From SpSt-333 sp964371615 (lineage in GTDB: Bacteria; Bacteroidota; Ignavibacteria; UBA10030; UBA8401), in NCBI GenBank assembly GCA_964371615.1, contig CAYJMS010000003.1, positions 310,001 to 374,000 of the forward strand: DNA of 64,000 bases. Reading direction: 5' to 3'. The notes beneath the pieces were generated by a model, which did not search any database, was not told the origin of the DNA, and saw only the letters and a program-made list of their open reading frames with translations. Shown one piece after another: positions 15,795-24,879 of this stretch. The translations under genes and the position numbers were made by a program. Each line of letters opens with the position of its first letter. Position 1 is the first letter of the stretch.

Positions 15795-16340
15795 CTATGG
15801 ATTGATGAATTCGTACGAGCCAATTACCAGGAGCTGGCATGCGACGCTGACCGTGAATATGTAAGCGTTCGCCTTATATCCAATTCCGAGTTTGTAACTG
15901 CACCGGATGACTATCAACAGCAGTATCGCAAGCACAACGAATGCGGCCAGAAAGGTTATCGTACCCATAAGAACCGAAATCCTCGCTTCATCCTGTTTGC
16001 TGAATCCGCCGAACACAAGCGAGAAAAACCGGTTGAACATCGGGAAGAATGCAAAGGGATAAGCGTAGAGTGTTTTGAATTTCTCGATGATCAAAAGCGC
16101 GATTATCGCCTGAAGGATGCTGAATGCCGGCCCTGCAATACTGACATACAGATTATGGCTTTCGTGGATGTAGCGGCCGCTTGCGGGCCACACATAGTTC
16201 AGGCTGAACACCATGCGGTTTCCCAGCACCTCTCCGACGGCCCAATGTCCGAATTCGTGGAAGAGGTACGAGCCATAGGCAACCGGGATGAAAAGCAGGA
16301 AGAATCTGAGGTCTATCGGTTTCTGGAAACCTGTCAGCAT
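15795..16340 (-). CDS. Membrane protein with HExxH zinc-protease-like motif
   Basis: A 181-residue protein with about five transmembrane helices. The first carries LFHEFGHWAVGEVLGN (about residues 26-41), an HExxH motif inside a hydrophobic segment, as in M50 site-2 proteases. A Gly-Pro in VSIAGPAFSILQA (about 68-80) resembles the M50 pattern of a glycine- and proline-bearing helix. The usual second-ligand NPDG-like motif is not evident, so proteolytic activity is uncertain. GGAG lies 7 bases before the start at 16340. It could be a degenerate or minimal intramembrane protease. Neighbours are envelope proteins of unknown role. Confidence 0.65.
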   Translation of the reverse strand: MLTGFQKPIDLRFFLLFIPVAYGSYLFHEFGHWAVGEVLGNRMVFSLNYVWPASGRYIHESHNLYVSIAGPAFSILQAIIALLIIEKFKTLYAYPFAFFPMFNRFFSLVFGGFSKQDEARISVLMGTITFLAAFVVLAILLLIVIRCSYKLGIGYKANAYIFTVSVACQLLVIGSYEFINP

Positions 16341-16474
16341 CGTTCACTCCGAATTATGAACGCACCGCGGTCTGGGTGTGCGGGTTGTGCCTTGCCCACA
16401 GAACTCATAATTTTCAGATTTTATGATTTGGAGATTTAGTGATTTGTGAGAGAAATCGATCAAAATAATTTACC

Positions 16475-17185
16475 TTAGTTCGCCTTAAGAGTAAACGTCA
16501 TGTCAACGGCGGCCGAAACATCCATCCGAAACGAACGCGTGAGCGTTTGGTACTTCTCTTTAACCAGCATGATCGTGATGGAATCGGAAATCGTCTCGGG
16601 TGAAAACGGGCCATAGAATGTTCTTCCAATCCCAAGAACTCCCGGACTTAAAAAGAATCTCCCCGATCCATCTGCAACAGTCAACGGATGTTTTTTCTGC
16701 AGGCGAATAATATTGTCGTCCCGAATATAAAATGAACCCACGCCCAGAGAGTCTCCCGCCTGCAATCTGTACGTATAGACGCCGTTGGTAGCGGTTGAGT
16801 CGTAAAATTGAATTGTGTGGGTGCCCGCGGGCTGCTGAATCCCGTTTATGAGCGTTGCGACCTCCCGGTCAGACGGATCGTAGACTTTCAATGTCACCAA
16901 CCGCGACGCCGACAAATAATATTGTATCCATGCGTTGAGCACCAACGGATTTGTCGACGTATAAAAGAGGTAATGTACCGCGGCGCCGGCGACGGGATTT
17001 CCGGCTGTATCGACAACCGTTGCATATAAACCGGCGCGACGCTCATCAACGGAAACACTATCTTCTTTGCATCCGGGGTAAAAAACCGCAGCACAAACGG
17101 AAAATATTAAGAAATTCTTTAACGAAGTCCATTTGCAGGAATCGCGGGAGTGCGGGGCGGTGAATATTTCATTTGTGCGGAACAC
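16475..17185 (-). CDS. Putative lipoprotein with carboxypeptidase-regulatory-like domains
   Basis: A 236-residue protein. The hydrophobic segment FLIFSVCAAVFYPGC ends in a lipobox-like Cys (about residue 39), which suggests a lipoprotein. The preceding 25 residues are long for a signal peptide, and the GTG start at 17185 has no ribosome site, so the true start may be further in. Next comes a beta-sandwich segment (GLYATVVDTAGNPVAGAAVHYLF), typical of carboxypeptidase regulatory-like modules. A FlgD-like segment VTLKVYDPSDREVATLI...GTHTIQFYDS...GVYTYRLQAGDS resembles type IX-type Ig folds but sits mid-protein. Function unknown; extracytoplasmic. Confidence 0.7.
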   Translation of the reverse strand: MFRTNEIFTAPHSRDSCKWTSLKNFLIFSVCAAVFYPGCKEDSVSVDERRAGLYATVVDTAGNPVAGAAVHYLFYTSTNPLVLNAWIQYYLSASRLVTLKVYDPSDREVATLINGIQQPAGTHTIQFYDSTATNGVYTYRLQAGDSLGVGSFYIRDDNIIRLQKKHPLTVADGSGRFFLSPGVLGIGRTFYGPFSPETISDSITIMLVKEKYQTLTRSFRMDVSAAVDMTFTLKAN

Positions 17186-17439
17186 TATATCGCGCCATAA
17201 ATTTCTACGCAGCGGCAGGCAGGACGCCGCTCGTTCGGCTGCAATGTACTCGGAGAGCAGAAAAGAAACAAGTTACGGCGGGAAAATAATAATTCTATGA
17301 TTTATGAGGGCTGGATACAGAGTGGCGTTTGCGACAACAACACAAACCGCATTTCTAAAATACGACTTCGTTCCGGCAATGCCGTTACAATGAGCGGACA
17401 CTGAAGCGCGGCGCGTCTTGTGCAGAGGCCTCAACGATT

Positions 17440-17850
17440 CTATATCCAGGTTTGTTTTGTGTAGAGATCATACTCGGCTCCGAATGAAGAGCGAAGCACC
17501 GATTCCTCACGATGGGATTGAAGTATCTGCACGAAAATCAATACACCCCAGAGCCAAACGAGTATTGAATAACCAATGGCGACGATTACCGACGCAAGAA
17601 ACAAATCGAGAAAAACGTACATCGGGTGCTGGATTCTGGAATATAAGCCGGAAGCAACGAGCGCTTTCGCCGCAGGCATCACGGAAAACGATTCTCCAAG
17701 CTGCCGCCGGGAGACTATCATTAAGGCAAACGACGGTATGCCGACGGCCATGGCAATTCCGATGCGAAAAGTGAAATCCAGAGCAGAAGCATGATAAGCC
17801 AGAACACCAACGAGTGCAGACCCCATAACCCGTACGAATATTTTATTCAT
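17440..17850 (-). CDS. Isoprenylcysteine carboxyl methyltransferase (ICMT)-like membrane protein
   Basis: 136 residues from the ATG at 17850 (GGGAG 11 bases upstream; an in-frame TTG at 17868 overlaps that site). Four or five transmembrane helices. The family signature GLYSRIQHPMYVFLDLFLAS (about 88-107) is followed by a C-terminal E-x3-L-x3-FGxEYDxYxxxT pattern (EESVLRSSFGAEYDLYTKQT). Bacterial ICMT/PEMT-like proteins methylate small hydrophobic acceptors using SAM. The Arg-His-Pro core of the SAM/acceptor site is present as RIQHP. Substrate unknown. It is separated by 167 bases from the tiny hydrophobic protein gene upstream. Confidence 0.8.
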   Translation of the reverse strand: MNKIFVRVMGSALVGVLAYHASALDFTFRIGIAMAVGIPSFALMIVSRRQLGESFSVMPAAKALVASGLYSRIQHPMYVFLDLFLASVIVAIGYSILVWLWGVLIFVQILQSHREESVLRSSFGAEYDLYTKQTWI

Positions 17851-18017
17851 AAGTAGAAATTCTCCCAATGTGGACTGGTTGCGGGCGTTGGTATTCCGTC
17901 ACGCATCGCGTCGTGGTTAAGGCCGGCAATTGGAATCGACTATGGAAATGCCGGCCGCAAATGAATGAATCCTCTCTTTGTTTAACGGAAACCCGCCGGC
18001 CCGTCAAGACAAGCCCG

Positions 18018-18173
18018 TTACTCCTCTTTCCGGTTTCCCGGTTCTTTATATCCGAAGAGCCCGAAGAGTGCGAAGAGAGCGTACAATCCGTAGAGTGCGG
18101 GACTGTCGAGCGTGGAACCCAGAGAGCCAAGAAGTCCCATGAAACCAAGGAAGCCGAGCATGTTGAGTTTCAT
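18018..18173 (-). CDS. 51-residue hydrophobic LGFLGF-type membrane protein
   Basis: A very small gene with a textbook ribosome site (AGAAGGAG, 6 bases before the ATG at 18173). A longer in-frame extension to 18449 is A+T-rich spacer and is not supported. The peptide starts MKLNMLGFLGFMGLLGSLGS and ends LYALFALFGLFGYKEPGNRKEE. It has two Gly/Leu/Phe-rich hydrophobic stretches around a Pro-containing turn, with a polar charged tail. It recalls the short DUF3796-like LGFLGFLG proteins of Firmicutes, but the resemblance rests on composition. Function unknown; membrane insertion is expected. Confidence 0.6.
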   Translation of the reverse strand: MKLNMLGFLGFMGLLGSLGSTLDSPALYGLYALFALFGLFGYKEPGNRKEE

Positions 18174-18549
18174 AACCGTCTCCTTCTGAATAAAAAATTC
18201 ACGATGCGCCGCCATAGTGCCGCGCACAATGTACACGGGGCGGGAGACAGATGCAATGTTTGGAGAAAAAAATAGTTTTATGATTGTACAATTTTGTGAT
18301 TTTATGATTTGTTTTCCCAAAAGCCAAAACCGCAACGGGTAGGACAGACATAAAGAATTGCGGAATTTACAAACTGCGGAATTGTATAATTGAAAAACAT
18401 AACACCAAGATAATTGTAGCACCAAGCAAAGAACGCAAAAATGCCGCAAATAGTAGAACGGTCCTTTGCGATCTTTGCGGTTTGCTTTTAAAATTTAGCC
18501 GCAAGAGCTGGGAGCATTATTCGTTTTAAGCTTTGAGGACACCGCATTT
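18174..18549. other. Spacer with low-complexity repeats, no supported gene
   Basis: 376 bases ahead of the tiny hydrophobic gene. Contains TTTTATGATTGTACAATTTTGTGATTTTATGATTTG-like word repeats (18272-18310, overlapping TGATTTTATGATTTG units) and A+C-rich tracts such as AACACCAAGATAATTGTAGCACCAAG (about 18400-18425). No T-tailed hairpin was found. Confidence 0.5.
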
Positions 18550-20010
18550 TCATTCTTCCAGTTTCTTGATCATATCTTTTACAAATTGACTCTCCGGGTT
18601 AATAGAGAGGCTTTGTTTGAAATATTTCAACGACAAATCATTTTTTCCCGTTTCCATATATCCTTCTGCCAGCCCCTGCAACGCTTTTGCCGATTTGGGG
18701 TACGCAAAAACATTCATTTCAAAAACCTGAACCGCAATGTCGGGTTTTTGATTGTCCAGGAAATTAAATCCTTCATACCGCATCGTATATTCCATCAGAT
18801 GTTCGTCGGGACTTCTCTTTTCAAATTCCTCTTTGGCTTTTTCCACGCCGAATTTTTCTATGGTGTTGATAATGTGACTCGTAAAACGCCGGTTCGTTTC
18901 GTTGTTTGCCGCGGGGATTTCTGGAATATGGTCACAGTCGAAAATGATTCTCGTGATTTCCTGATTGATTACGCCAAAAACCGGATGTGCCATGTTGGTG
19001 AGCATGACTATCATGATATTCTCGTCGATAAATCCCACAAAATCCGCATAAAATATATTGTTCGATCCGTTGTGCCATATCCGGGTGGTGTTCCTGCTTG
19101 TCCGCGAAACATCCCAGCCGTAGGAGTAGTACGATTCTTCGCTCTCTCCCGGCCGTATCGGAGGATGAAATAATTTGTGCTTTGCATCGCTGGATAGAAT
19201 GTCGTCCGACAATAATGCTGTATACCACCGGAAGAGATCTTCCGATGTTGAAAGAATTCCGCCGTTTCCCTTCAGGTGCCAATAGGGGGCGTCCACATCC
19301 CATTCTTTATCAGTCGGTTTCCCCCACCGGTTGCCCTCCCTGTCATATCCGACGGCAATGAGAGAGGTGTCAAACCGGGGTCGCGAATACCCCGTCGTTT
19401 CCATGTGCGACGGTTTCCACAGGTTTTCGTACAGGTAGTGTTCATACGTCTGAGACGAGACCTTCTCTATGATCAGCGCCAGCAGACTGTATCCGATATT
19501 CGAATATGAAAAATCGGCGCCGGCAGCGAATTGCAGCGGCGAGGAGAAAACTTTTTCGAGGAACTCTTCTTCGCCGATCCCTTCATAATCCCGCCCCACG
19601 TTGCTTATGAGACCCGATTGATGGCGCAGCAAATCATGGATCGTGATGTTTGCTTTGTCTTTTGGAACATTGGCAAAACACTTAGAAATCTTGTCGTTTG
19701 TCGATAGTTTCCCCTGCATTTCCAATTTCAGGATTGCCGCTGCGGTGAATTGTTTTGTAATGGACCCGATGTCAAAAATCGTAGCGGATGAATTCTTAAT
19801 CTGTTTTTCCGCATTGTTGAATCCATATCCGTTCGACACTATTCGCTCGCCGTTGAGCCCGACCAGAACGGAACCATGGAAACCGACCGCCTCCAATTTG
19901 GTCATGTAATCTTCAATTCGTTTGGAGGTTTCGCTCTCGTTGTGTCTCTGACCGCAGCCGGTAAATGTGAGAAAGGTCAAAGTAATTATTAACACCGCAA
20001 TGTGCTTCAT
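18550..20010 (-). CDS. Lipoprotein serine hydrolase (beta-lactamase fold) with C-terminal TPR
   Basis: A 486-residue protein with lipoprotein signal MKHIAVLIITLTFLTFTGC. The beta-lactamase-fold domain shows SxxK in DIGSITKQFTAAAIL (about residue 79), Y-x-N in YSNIGYSLLAL (about 168) and a His-Asn-Gly in IWHNGSNN near 315, in the KTG position. The C-terminal 120 residues are helical and end in a tetratricopeptide pair (LQGLAEGYMETGKNDLSLKYFKQSLSINP), a common add-on in Bacteroidota members. It is probably tethered in the periplasm. Substrate unknown; these proteins are usually peptidases or esterases rather than true beta-lactamases. Paralogue at 2968-4077. Confidence 0.87.
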   Translation of the reverse strand: MKHIAVLIITLTFLTFTGCGQRHNESETSKRIEDYMTKLEAVGFHGSVLVGLNGERIVSNGYGFNNAEKQIKNSSATIFDIGSITKQFTAAAILKLEMQGKLSTNDKISKCFANVPKDKANITIHDLLRHQSGLISNVGRDYEGIGEEEFLEKVFSSPLQFAAGADFSYSNIGYSLLALIIEKVSSQTYEHYLYENLWKPSHMETTGYSRPRFDTSLIAVGYDREGNRWGKPTDKEWDVDAPYWHLKGNGGILSTSEDLFRWYTALLSDDILSSDAKHKLFHPPIRPGESEESYYSYGWDVSRTSRNTTRIWHNGSNNIFYADFVGFIDENIMIVMLTNMAHPVFGVINQEITRIIFDCDHIPEIPAANNETNRRFTSHIINTIEKFGVEKAKEEFEKRSPDEHLMEYTMRYEGFNFLDNQKPDIAVQVFEMNVFAYPKSAKALQGLAEGYMETGKNDLSLKYFKQSLSINPESQFVKDMIKKLEE

Positions 20011-20451
20011 TCTTTTTCTCTGTATTGTTTATTTTTCTTATTGGTGGAGTACAAAGGAGCAAATCAAACGCAGGATGAAAAGCGGAGTTTGTAGTCCGCT
20101 TTCAATATAATGGTGGCGGAAAATAATTGCAAGCAAAGGAAAATAATTATTGTTCACCCGCCAATCATCGCAACATGAGCGCATGATGAATTTCTGCGTC
20201 CCAAGAAAGCGATGATCGCAGAGGACGCAAAGGTTTCGCCAAGGTCGCAAAGATATTACTTGGCAGGGCAGGTAATGATTGCAAAATTACAAGATTGCAA
20301 GATCACAAGATTTATGATCGACTAAAATAGATAATATTTTAATGTTTACCATTGTTTGGTGATTTGGTGTCTTGGTGGTTGATTTTGCTTTTGTTTTTGG
20401 TTTTGTTTTTTTCCTATCCTTTTTGTGACTTCGTGATTTTGTGGCCGATTT
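20011..20451. other. Spacer with low-complexity tracts, no supported gene
   Basis: 441 bases. 20280-20320 repeats ACAAGAT words, and 20350-20445 repeats TGGTGATTTGGTGTCTTGGTGGTT and TTTTG words. Short open frames across it consist of these repeats and lack ribosome sites. Confidence 0.55.
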
Positions 20452-20889
20452 TTAATCCCAGATATATCTCCATGTTCCATCCGGCTGTTTTTTCCATACG
20501 GTATGAAACACACCGCGGTATTCGGTCGTATCGCCGCCATCATTCGGGATGCGCCAGAGATATTTACCGTAGGTGGATGCCATAGAACCGTCGTCCGATA
20601 CTTCAATCACGTCGGGAGTCCATTGCACTGAGGCGCGCTTCATCCTCGCGTTATCATAATAGCGATAGATGTTCTCCCTGCCGGTGATGAGCGTATCGTT
20701 CTGCCGTTTGATTACTCCGCTCTCTGCCGCAAAAAAGGAGAATGCGTCGGCAATCCCCTTCTCTGCCGCCATTGCTTTGAATGCTTTTTCGGCAGCAAAG
20801 ACCTCGCGCTCAATCGCTTTACGATCAACCGTGCGAGAGCAGGAAGAGAAGAAAATCAATACGACGATGATCGGTGCGATATGTCTCAT
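20452..20889 (-). CDS. DUF4440/SnoaL-like lipoprotein (NTF2 fold)
   Basis: A 145-residue protein with lipoprotein signal MRHIAPIIVVLIFFSSC. The mature part has the cone-shaped NTF2-like pattern: an N-terminal helix (EVFAAEKAFKAMAAEKGIADAF), FFAAESGVI, ITGRENIYRYY, and strands ending in GVFHTVWKKQPDGTWRYIWD. The W-x-x-x-x-DGTW(R/K)xxxD end is typical of DUF4440 proteins. Such domains bind small ligands or act as isomerases and hydrolases; no catalytic pair stands out. GGAG lies 5 bases before the start. Confidence 0.8.
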   Translation of the reverse strand: MRHIAPIIVVLIFFSSCSRTVDRKAIEREVFAAEKAFKAMAAEKGIADAFSFFAAESGVIKRQNDTLITGRENIYRYYDNARMKRASVQWTPDVIEVSDDGSMASTYGKYLWRIPNDGGDTTEYRGVFHTVWKKQPDGTWRYIWD

Positions 20890-21265
20890 TGGGGCTCCTA
20901 TTATTAATCGTCTTTGAAGATATAGGACACCTCAAAGGCGTCCTACATCTTTTATCAGTGGTATGGAATCCGGCAGCACATGACGCCGCAGGCGCTACAA
21001 AATTCTCCGTGTCTCTGCGTCTCCGTGGTGATGAAACTTATTGTACTCCTAACCGCGCAGCCTTCCGCTCGATTAGAGAGATCGGATCGCCACCTATACT
21101 GCATCGCCGCGAAAATGTAGCCGATTCCACCCTGCAATGCAACTGTGATTGTAATGGAAAAATGCGGTTTTACCGGTCGCTACGCAATAAAACTGACCCT
21201 TCTAACTCAAGCGAATTCTCCGTATTTTACGACTGTCTTACTTTGCATCGAAATTGAGCGCTATC
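20890..21265. other. Divergent spacer between the DUF4440 gene and the AspT-like gene
   Basis: 376 bases. It should carry promoters in both directions, but I see no strong -35/-10 pair and no hairpin. A stretch near 20996-21040 (CTCCGTGTCTCTGCGTCTCCGTGGTG) belongs to a family of low-complexity words also found near 27500-27536 (CTTTGCGTCTTTGTGACTTTGCGG). Confidence 0.45.
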
Positions 21266-22924
21266 ATGGAAACCATCATCTCTCTTCTCTCTCAGAATAA
21301 ACTTCTTTTACTCTTCACCGTCATCGGCATCGGTTATCTCATCGGACAAATCAGGATCTACGGATTCAGCCTCGGCGTTGCCGCCGTTCTTTTTGTCGGC
21401 ATCGGATTCGGCGCGATGGATAAAAATATGGCACTGCCGGAGGAAATCTATATTGTCGGACTGGTGTTGTTCGTCTACTCGGTGGGACTCCAGTCCGGTC
21501 CGGGATTTTTTTCGTCGTTCAACAAGCGAAGCCTTCGCATCAATATGTTCGTGATTGCAGTGCTGTCGGTCAGCGCGGCGACCGCCGCTCTCTTCACGCT
21601 TCTCTTCAACATGAGCGGCCCGCATGTTGCGGGACTGTTCTGTGGTGCGCTGACCAACACACCCGCGCTTGCCGCGTCAGTGGAAGCGGTCAAGGCATAC
21701 ACGGCGCAGCATCCCGAAATGCTCGGCAATCAATTGGTCAACGCGCCGGTTATCACGTATGGTCTTGCGTACCCGTTCGGCGTATTGGGCGTGTTGCTCT
21801 GGTTCTACATCTTCAACCGGTACTACAAGATCGATTTTTCGAAGGAAGAATCGGATCGCATGAAGGAATCCGGCATCGGTTCCATCGAATCGCGCACGTA
21901 CCGCATCACTAATCCCGCAGTGTTCAATAAAACCGCCGGCGAAGTGCTGAAACTGATCGTCCAGCGCCGGTTCGTCATCACGCGCTACAAGCGGGGAAAC
22001 GAGATACGGATTATCCTGCTCGAAACCGTTTTTAAAAAGGACGACCTTGTCGTTGCGGTCGGCACGGCCGATGCGCTCGACAGCGCCCGTGTGGTTTTCG
22101 GCGAGGAATCCGGCGAACAGGTGCCGATGGAAAATTCCGGTTTTGAGTACCGCCGCATCTTTGTTTCGAGCGACGACGCGGTCGGCAAACCGATCAACAC
22201 GCTCCACCTCGAAAAACAATTCGGCGCCACCATCACCCGTATTCGCCGCGGCGACGTGGATTTCGTCCCCTCACCCGATACGCGCCTGGAGCTGGGCGAC
22301 CGGGTCCGCGTCGTCACCACGCATGAGAACATTCAGCCGGTGACGAAATTCTTCGGCGATTCGATGAAAGCGATCTCGGAAACGGATTTTCTTTCCATCT
22401 CCCTCGGCATCGTGATCGGTGTTTTTGTGGGAATGATCCCGATACCCCTTCCAAACGGTTCCACATTTAAACTCGGCTTTGCAGGCGGACCGCTCGTCGT
22501 GTCGCTAATTCTGGGACGACTGCAGCGAACCGGTTCGGTCACATGGACGATGCCGTTCAACGCCAATCTTGTACTGCGCCAGATCGGACTGGTCTTTTTC
22601 CTTGCCGGCATCGGCACGAAAGCGGGAGACGGATTCGGCGCCACGTTTATGGCAGGGGGATTCGGATACATCGTTGCCGGAGCGGCCATCACCACGATCG
22701 CTTCGCTGGCGACCATCATTATCGGGTACACGTACTTCCGTCTGCCGATGTCCGCTGTGATGGGAGTGATGAGCGGCGTGGGAACACAGCCGGCGTGTCT
22801 TGCGTATGCCAATCAGGCGGCGCAAAACGACCAGCCGAATGTGCATTATGCCATGGTCTATCCCGCATCGATGATCGCAAAGATTATTCTCGCACAGGTG
22901 CTGGTCACCGCCTTATGGCAATGA
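21266..22924 (+). CDS. AspT/YidE-family transporter with two RCK_C domains
   Basis: 552 residues from the ATG at 21266; a TTG four codons earlier is less likely. Layout: five or six transmembrane helices (to about 175), two soluble RCK_C (TrkA-C) domains (about 205-285 and 295-365, with GxxDxLxSAR-like and LELGDRVRVVT segments), then a second membrane half (about 375-550). The segments FVYSVGLQSGPGFF and SGPHVAGLFCGALTNTPALAA, and the repeat-like VMSGVGTQPACLAYANQ, are family hallmarks. Known members include an aspartate:alanine exchanger and a succinate exporter; the substrate here is not evident. The gene stands alone. Confidence 0.88.
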   Translation: METIISLLSQNKLLLLFTVIGIGYLIGQIRIYGFSLGVAAVLFVGIGFGAMDKNMALPEEIYIVGLVLFVYSVGLQSGPGFFSSFNKRSLRINMFVIAVLSVSAATAALFTLLFNMSGPHVAGLFCGALTNTPALAASVEAVKAYTAQHPEMLGNQLVNAPVITYGLAYPFGVLGVLLWFYIFNRYYKIDFSKEESDRMKESGIGSIESRTYRITNPAVFNKTAGEVLKLIVQRRFVITRYKRGNEIRIILLETVFKKDDLVVAVGTADALDSARVVFGEESGEQVPMENSGFEYRRIFVSSDDAVGKPINTLHLEKQFGATITRIRRGDVDFVPSPDTRLELGDRVRVVTTHENIQPVTKFFGDSMKAISETDFLSISLGIVIGVFVGMIPIPLPNGSTFKLGFAGGPLVVSLILGRLQRTGSVTWTMPFNANLVLRQIGLVFFLAGIGTKAGDGFGATFMAGGFGYIVAGAAITTIASLATIIIGYTYFRLPMSAVMGVMSGVGTQPACLAYANQAAQNDQPNVHYAMVYPASMIAKIILAQVLVTALWQ

Positions 22925-23011
22925 TTCTTTAAAAGCGGATGGCTGTCAATATCGGATTCCATTTGCATAAAATTGTTTCAGTTTACATCAAAGCTTTTTA
23001 CATTGGGGGAG

Positions 23012-24259
23012 ATGAAAAAACAACTCTGCATCATACTCGTGCTGTGCACTGTTACCACTGCACAGGATAATCCTCTTGAACTCTATTCCCTATCCCGGCA
23101 ATCGTTGGCCCAGGGAGACACTACCGCGTACATGAAATACGCCAAAGAAGCGCGCGATGCGGCTCCGTTCGACCTCTGGTTTTCCGCAAATCTTGCCCGT
23201 GCGTATGCCATGAACAGACAGAAAATCCGCTGCATTGAGATACTGGATGATCTGTCGGTACTTGGATTCGATTTCGACATACTCAATGATGAAGGATATA
23301 AAAACGTCTGGACTCATTCGTTGGTGAAAGAGATTACAAAGCGGGCGCGACGTAATATTCCCCGGGAGAACAGTACCACGGCATTCTCGATTCCGGAGAG
23401 ATCGCTGATTGTCAAGGGAATTACGTACGATCCGCGCAGGAGCATTTTCTACCTCGGCAGTCTCTTCCATCGGAAGATCGTCGGCGTTCGATCGGATGGC
23501 TCGATATTCGACGCCGGCCCCAAAGAGAAAGACAGTCTGTGGAATCCATTCGGCATCACAATTGATGCCGCCCGAAATAAAATCTGGGTAACAAACACAT
23601 CGTTGTCTTCAAAAAGATCGGAACACGAAGCGCTCTACGAATTTGATCTGGAGACGATGATCGCAGTAAAGAAATATGCTGTTGAAGATTCACGCGAACA
23701 CTTTTTTAACCATATCATTGTGCTGAGAAACAGCAGCATTTTTATCTCCGACACCAAGAACGGTGCAGTCTATACGGTCAACGAATCGACCGGCACGCTC
23801 GAACCGTGGTTTGTCTCGTCAGATTTGATACACCCAAAAGGAATCGTCGTTTCGGCCGATCAAAAATATCTCTTCGTTGCACATTGGAGGGGGATCAGCA
23901 GGATCTCGTTGGAGGACAAACAGACCGTTTTATTAAATGTAAAAGTGAAGACAACGCTGACCGGAATTGACGGATTGTATTTTTACGACGGCAGTTTGAT
24001 TGCGGTGCAGAACAACGCCGGCCCGCAAGCGAGGATCATGCAGTTCGAACTGAACAACAAGATGGATGCAGTGGTCAAAGCGACAATCCTGGAGTCGGGA
24101 CATCATCTTCACGACACCCCCACCTCCGGCGTGATCTTCGGCGACGATTTGTATTATATTGCCAACAGCCGGACGAAAAGTTTTAACAACGACGGGACTA
24201 TCATTTCCGCCGGGCAGTTGCAGCCGACGTATATCTTGAAACTTCCCCTCAATAAATAA
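23012..24259 (+). CDS. Exported six-bladed beta-propeller (SMP-30/NHL-like) protein with TPR-like N-terminus
   Basis: 415 residues from the ATG at 23012; a TTG at 22973 would add residues ahead of the obvious signal peptide MKKQLCIILVLCTVTTAQ. A short helical TPR-like segment follows (SLAQGDTTAYMKYAKEARDAAP...ANLARAYAMNRQ, about 32-75). Then comes a propeller with blades such as FYLGSLFHRKIVGV, NPFGITIDAARNKIWVTN, ALYEFDLETM, HPKGIVVSADQKYLFVAHW and TGIDGLYFYDGSLIAVQN. The pattern is that of gluconolactonase/SMP-30-like propellers, and metal ligands cannot be assigned reliably. Location periplasmic. The gene ends at a shared terminator opposite dps. Confidence 0.75.
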   Translation: MKKQLCIILVLCTVTTAQDNPLELYSLSRQSLAQGDTTAYMKYAKEARDAAPFDLWFSANLARAYAMNRQKIRCIEILDDLSVLGFDFDILNDEGYKNVWTHSLVKEITKRARRNIPRENSTTAFSIPERSLIVKGITYDPRRSIFYLGSLFHRKIVGVRSDGSIFDAGPKEKDSLWNPFGITIDAARNKIWVTNTSLSSKRSEHEALYEFDLETMIAVKKYAVEDSREHFFNHIIVLRNSSIFISDTKNGAVYTVNESTGTLEPWFVSSDLIHPKGIVVSADQKYLFVAHWRGISRISLEDKQTVLLNVKVKTTLTGIDGLYFYDGSLIAVQNNAGPQARIMQFELNNKMDAVVKATILESGHHLHDTPTSGVIFGDDLYYIANSRTKSFNNDGTIISAGQLQPTYILKLPLNK

Positions 24260-24260
24260 A

Positions 24261-24293
24261 AGATCCCCGGCATCTTTAAGATGCCGGGGATCT
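24261..24293. terminator. Bidirectional terminator between the propeller gene and dps
   Basis: A perfect 13-bp stem AGATCCCCGGCAT/ATGCCGGGGATCT (24261-24273 and 24281-24293) has a 7-base loop whose outer bases can also pair. T-rich sequence follows on both strands (TTTTATTTATT leftward; TTCTTTATTTATTT rightward). It starts one base after the propeller stop and lies 10 bases from the dps stop, so it serves both convergent genes. Confidence 0.85.
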
Positions 24294-24303
24294 GCGGAAT
24301 TCT

Positions 24304-24780
24304 TTATTTATTTAAAAACGCCGAATACATCCAGACCATTTTTTCCTGCGCACGGATATAATCGCTCATCAACGCATTGGTTCCTTCGTCGCCCGCTTCG
24401 GCAGAAAGATTCATGATCTCCCGCTGCAGCGTGATCAGCACGGTCATTGAGGCGAGAACGTCCTTTATGCCGGTGATGCCGTCGGAAACCTTTCCGCTCT
24501 CTTTTATTGTAGAGATCTTTTTGTAATCGGTGTAGGCATGATCGGGCGAATAGCCCAGCGTCAGGATTCGCTCTGCAATTTCGTCGATCTTCACCTGCAT
24601 ATCGGTGTAGAGTTCTTCAAACTTCAGATGTAATTCAAAAAATTTCTCTCCTTTGATATTCCAGTGATACCCTCTCGTGTTCTGATAAAAGAGAGAGTAA
24701 TTCGCCAGCAATTCGCTCAATTTGTCGGCAAGTTTCTTTGATTTTGCATTATCGAGTCCGATGGCATTTAATGTTTTCAT
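24304..24780 (-). CDS. dps: Dps-type ferritin-like DNA-protection protein
   Basis: A 158-residue four-helix protein. Dps dodecamers oxidise and store iron and shield DNA during oxidative or starvation stress. The ferroxidase ligands fall at the family spacing: His39 in GYHWN, His51 in FELHLKF, Asp66 and Glu70 in KIDEIAERI. The N-terminal tail is short with three Lys (NAKSKKLADK), enough for some DNA contact. AAGGA lies 7 bases before the ATG at 24780. It is a single gene, convergent with the propeller gene over a shared terminator. Confidence 0.93.
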   Translation of the reverse strand: MKTLNAIGLDNAKSKKLADKLSELLANYSLFYQNTRGYHWNIKGEKFFELHLKFEELYTDMQVKIDEIAERILTLGYSPDHAYTDYKKISTIKESGKVSDGITGIKDVLASMTVLITLQREIMNLSAEAGDEGTNALMSDYIRAQEKMVWMYSAFLNK

Positions 24781-24879
24781 GACGGTGTCCTTCTGTTTGA
24801 AATGACGGGAGTAGAGAATTGTTGTTCAATGTACCGCGATATTTCGGGGAAAGCAATGAAGTGCGAAGGCGGAAATCTT

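Noticed and set aside
2968..20010. True antibiotic-resistance beta-lactamases at 2968-4077 and 18550-20010
   Set aside because: Both have the fold's SxxK and YxN motifs but replace KTG with His-containing motifs, and one has a TPR tail; these features fit esterase/peptidase-type members.
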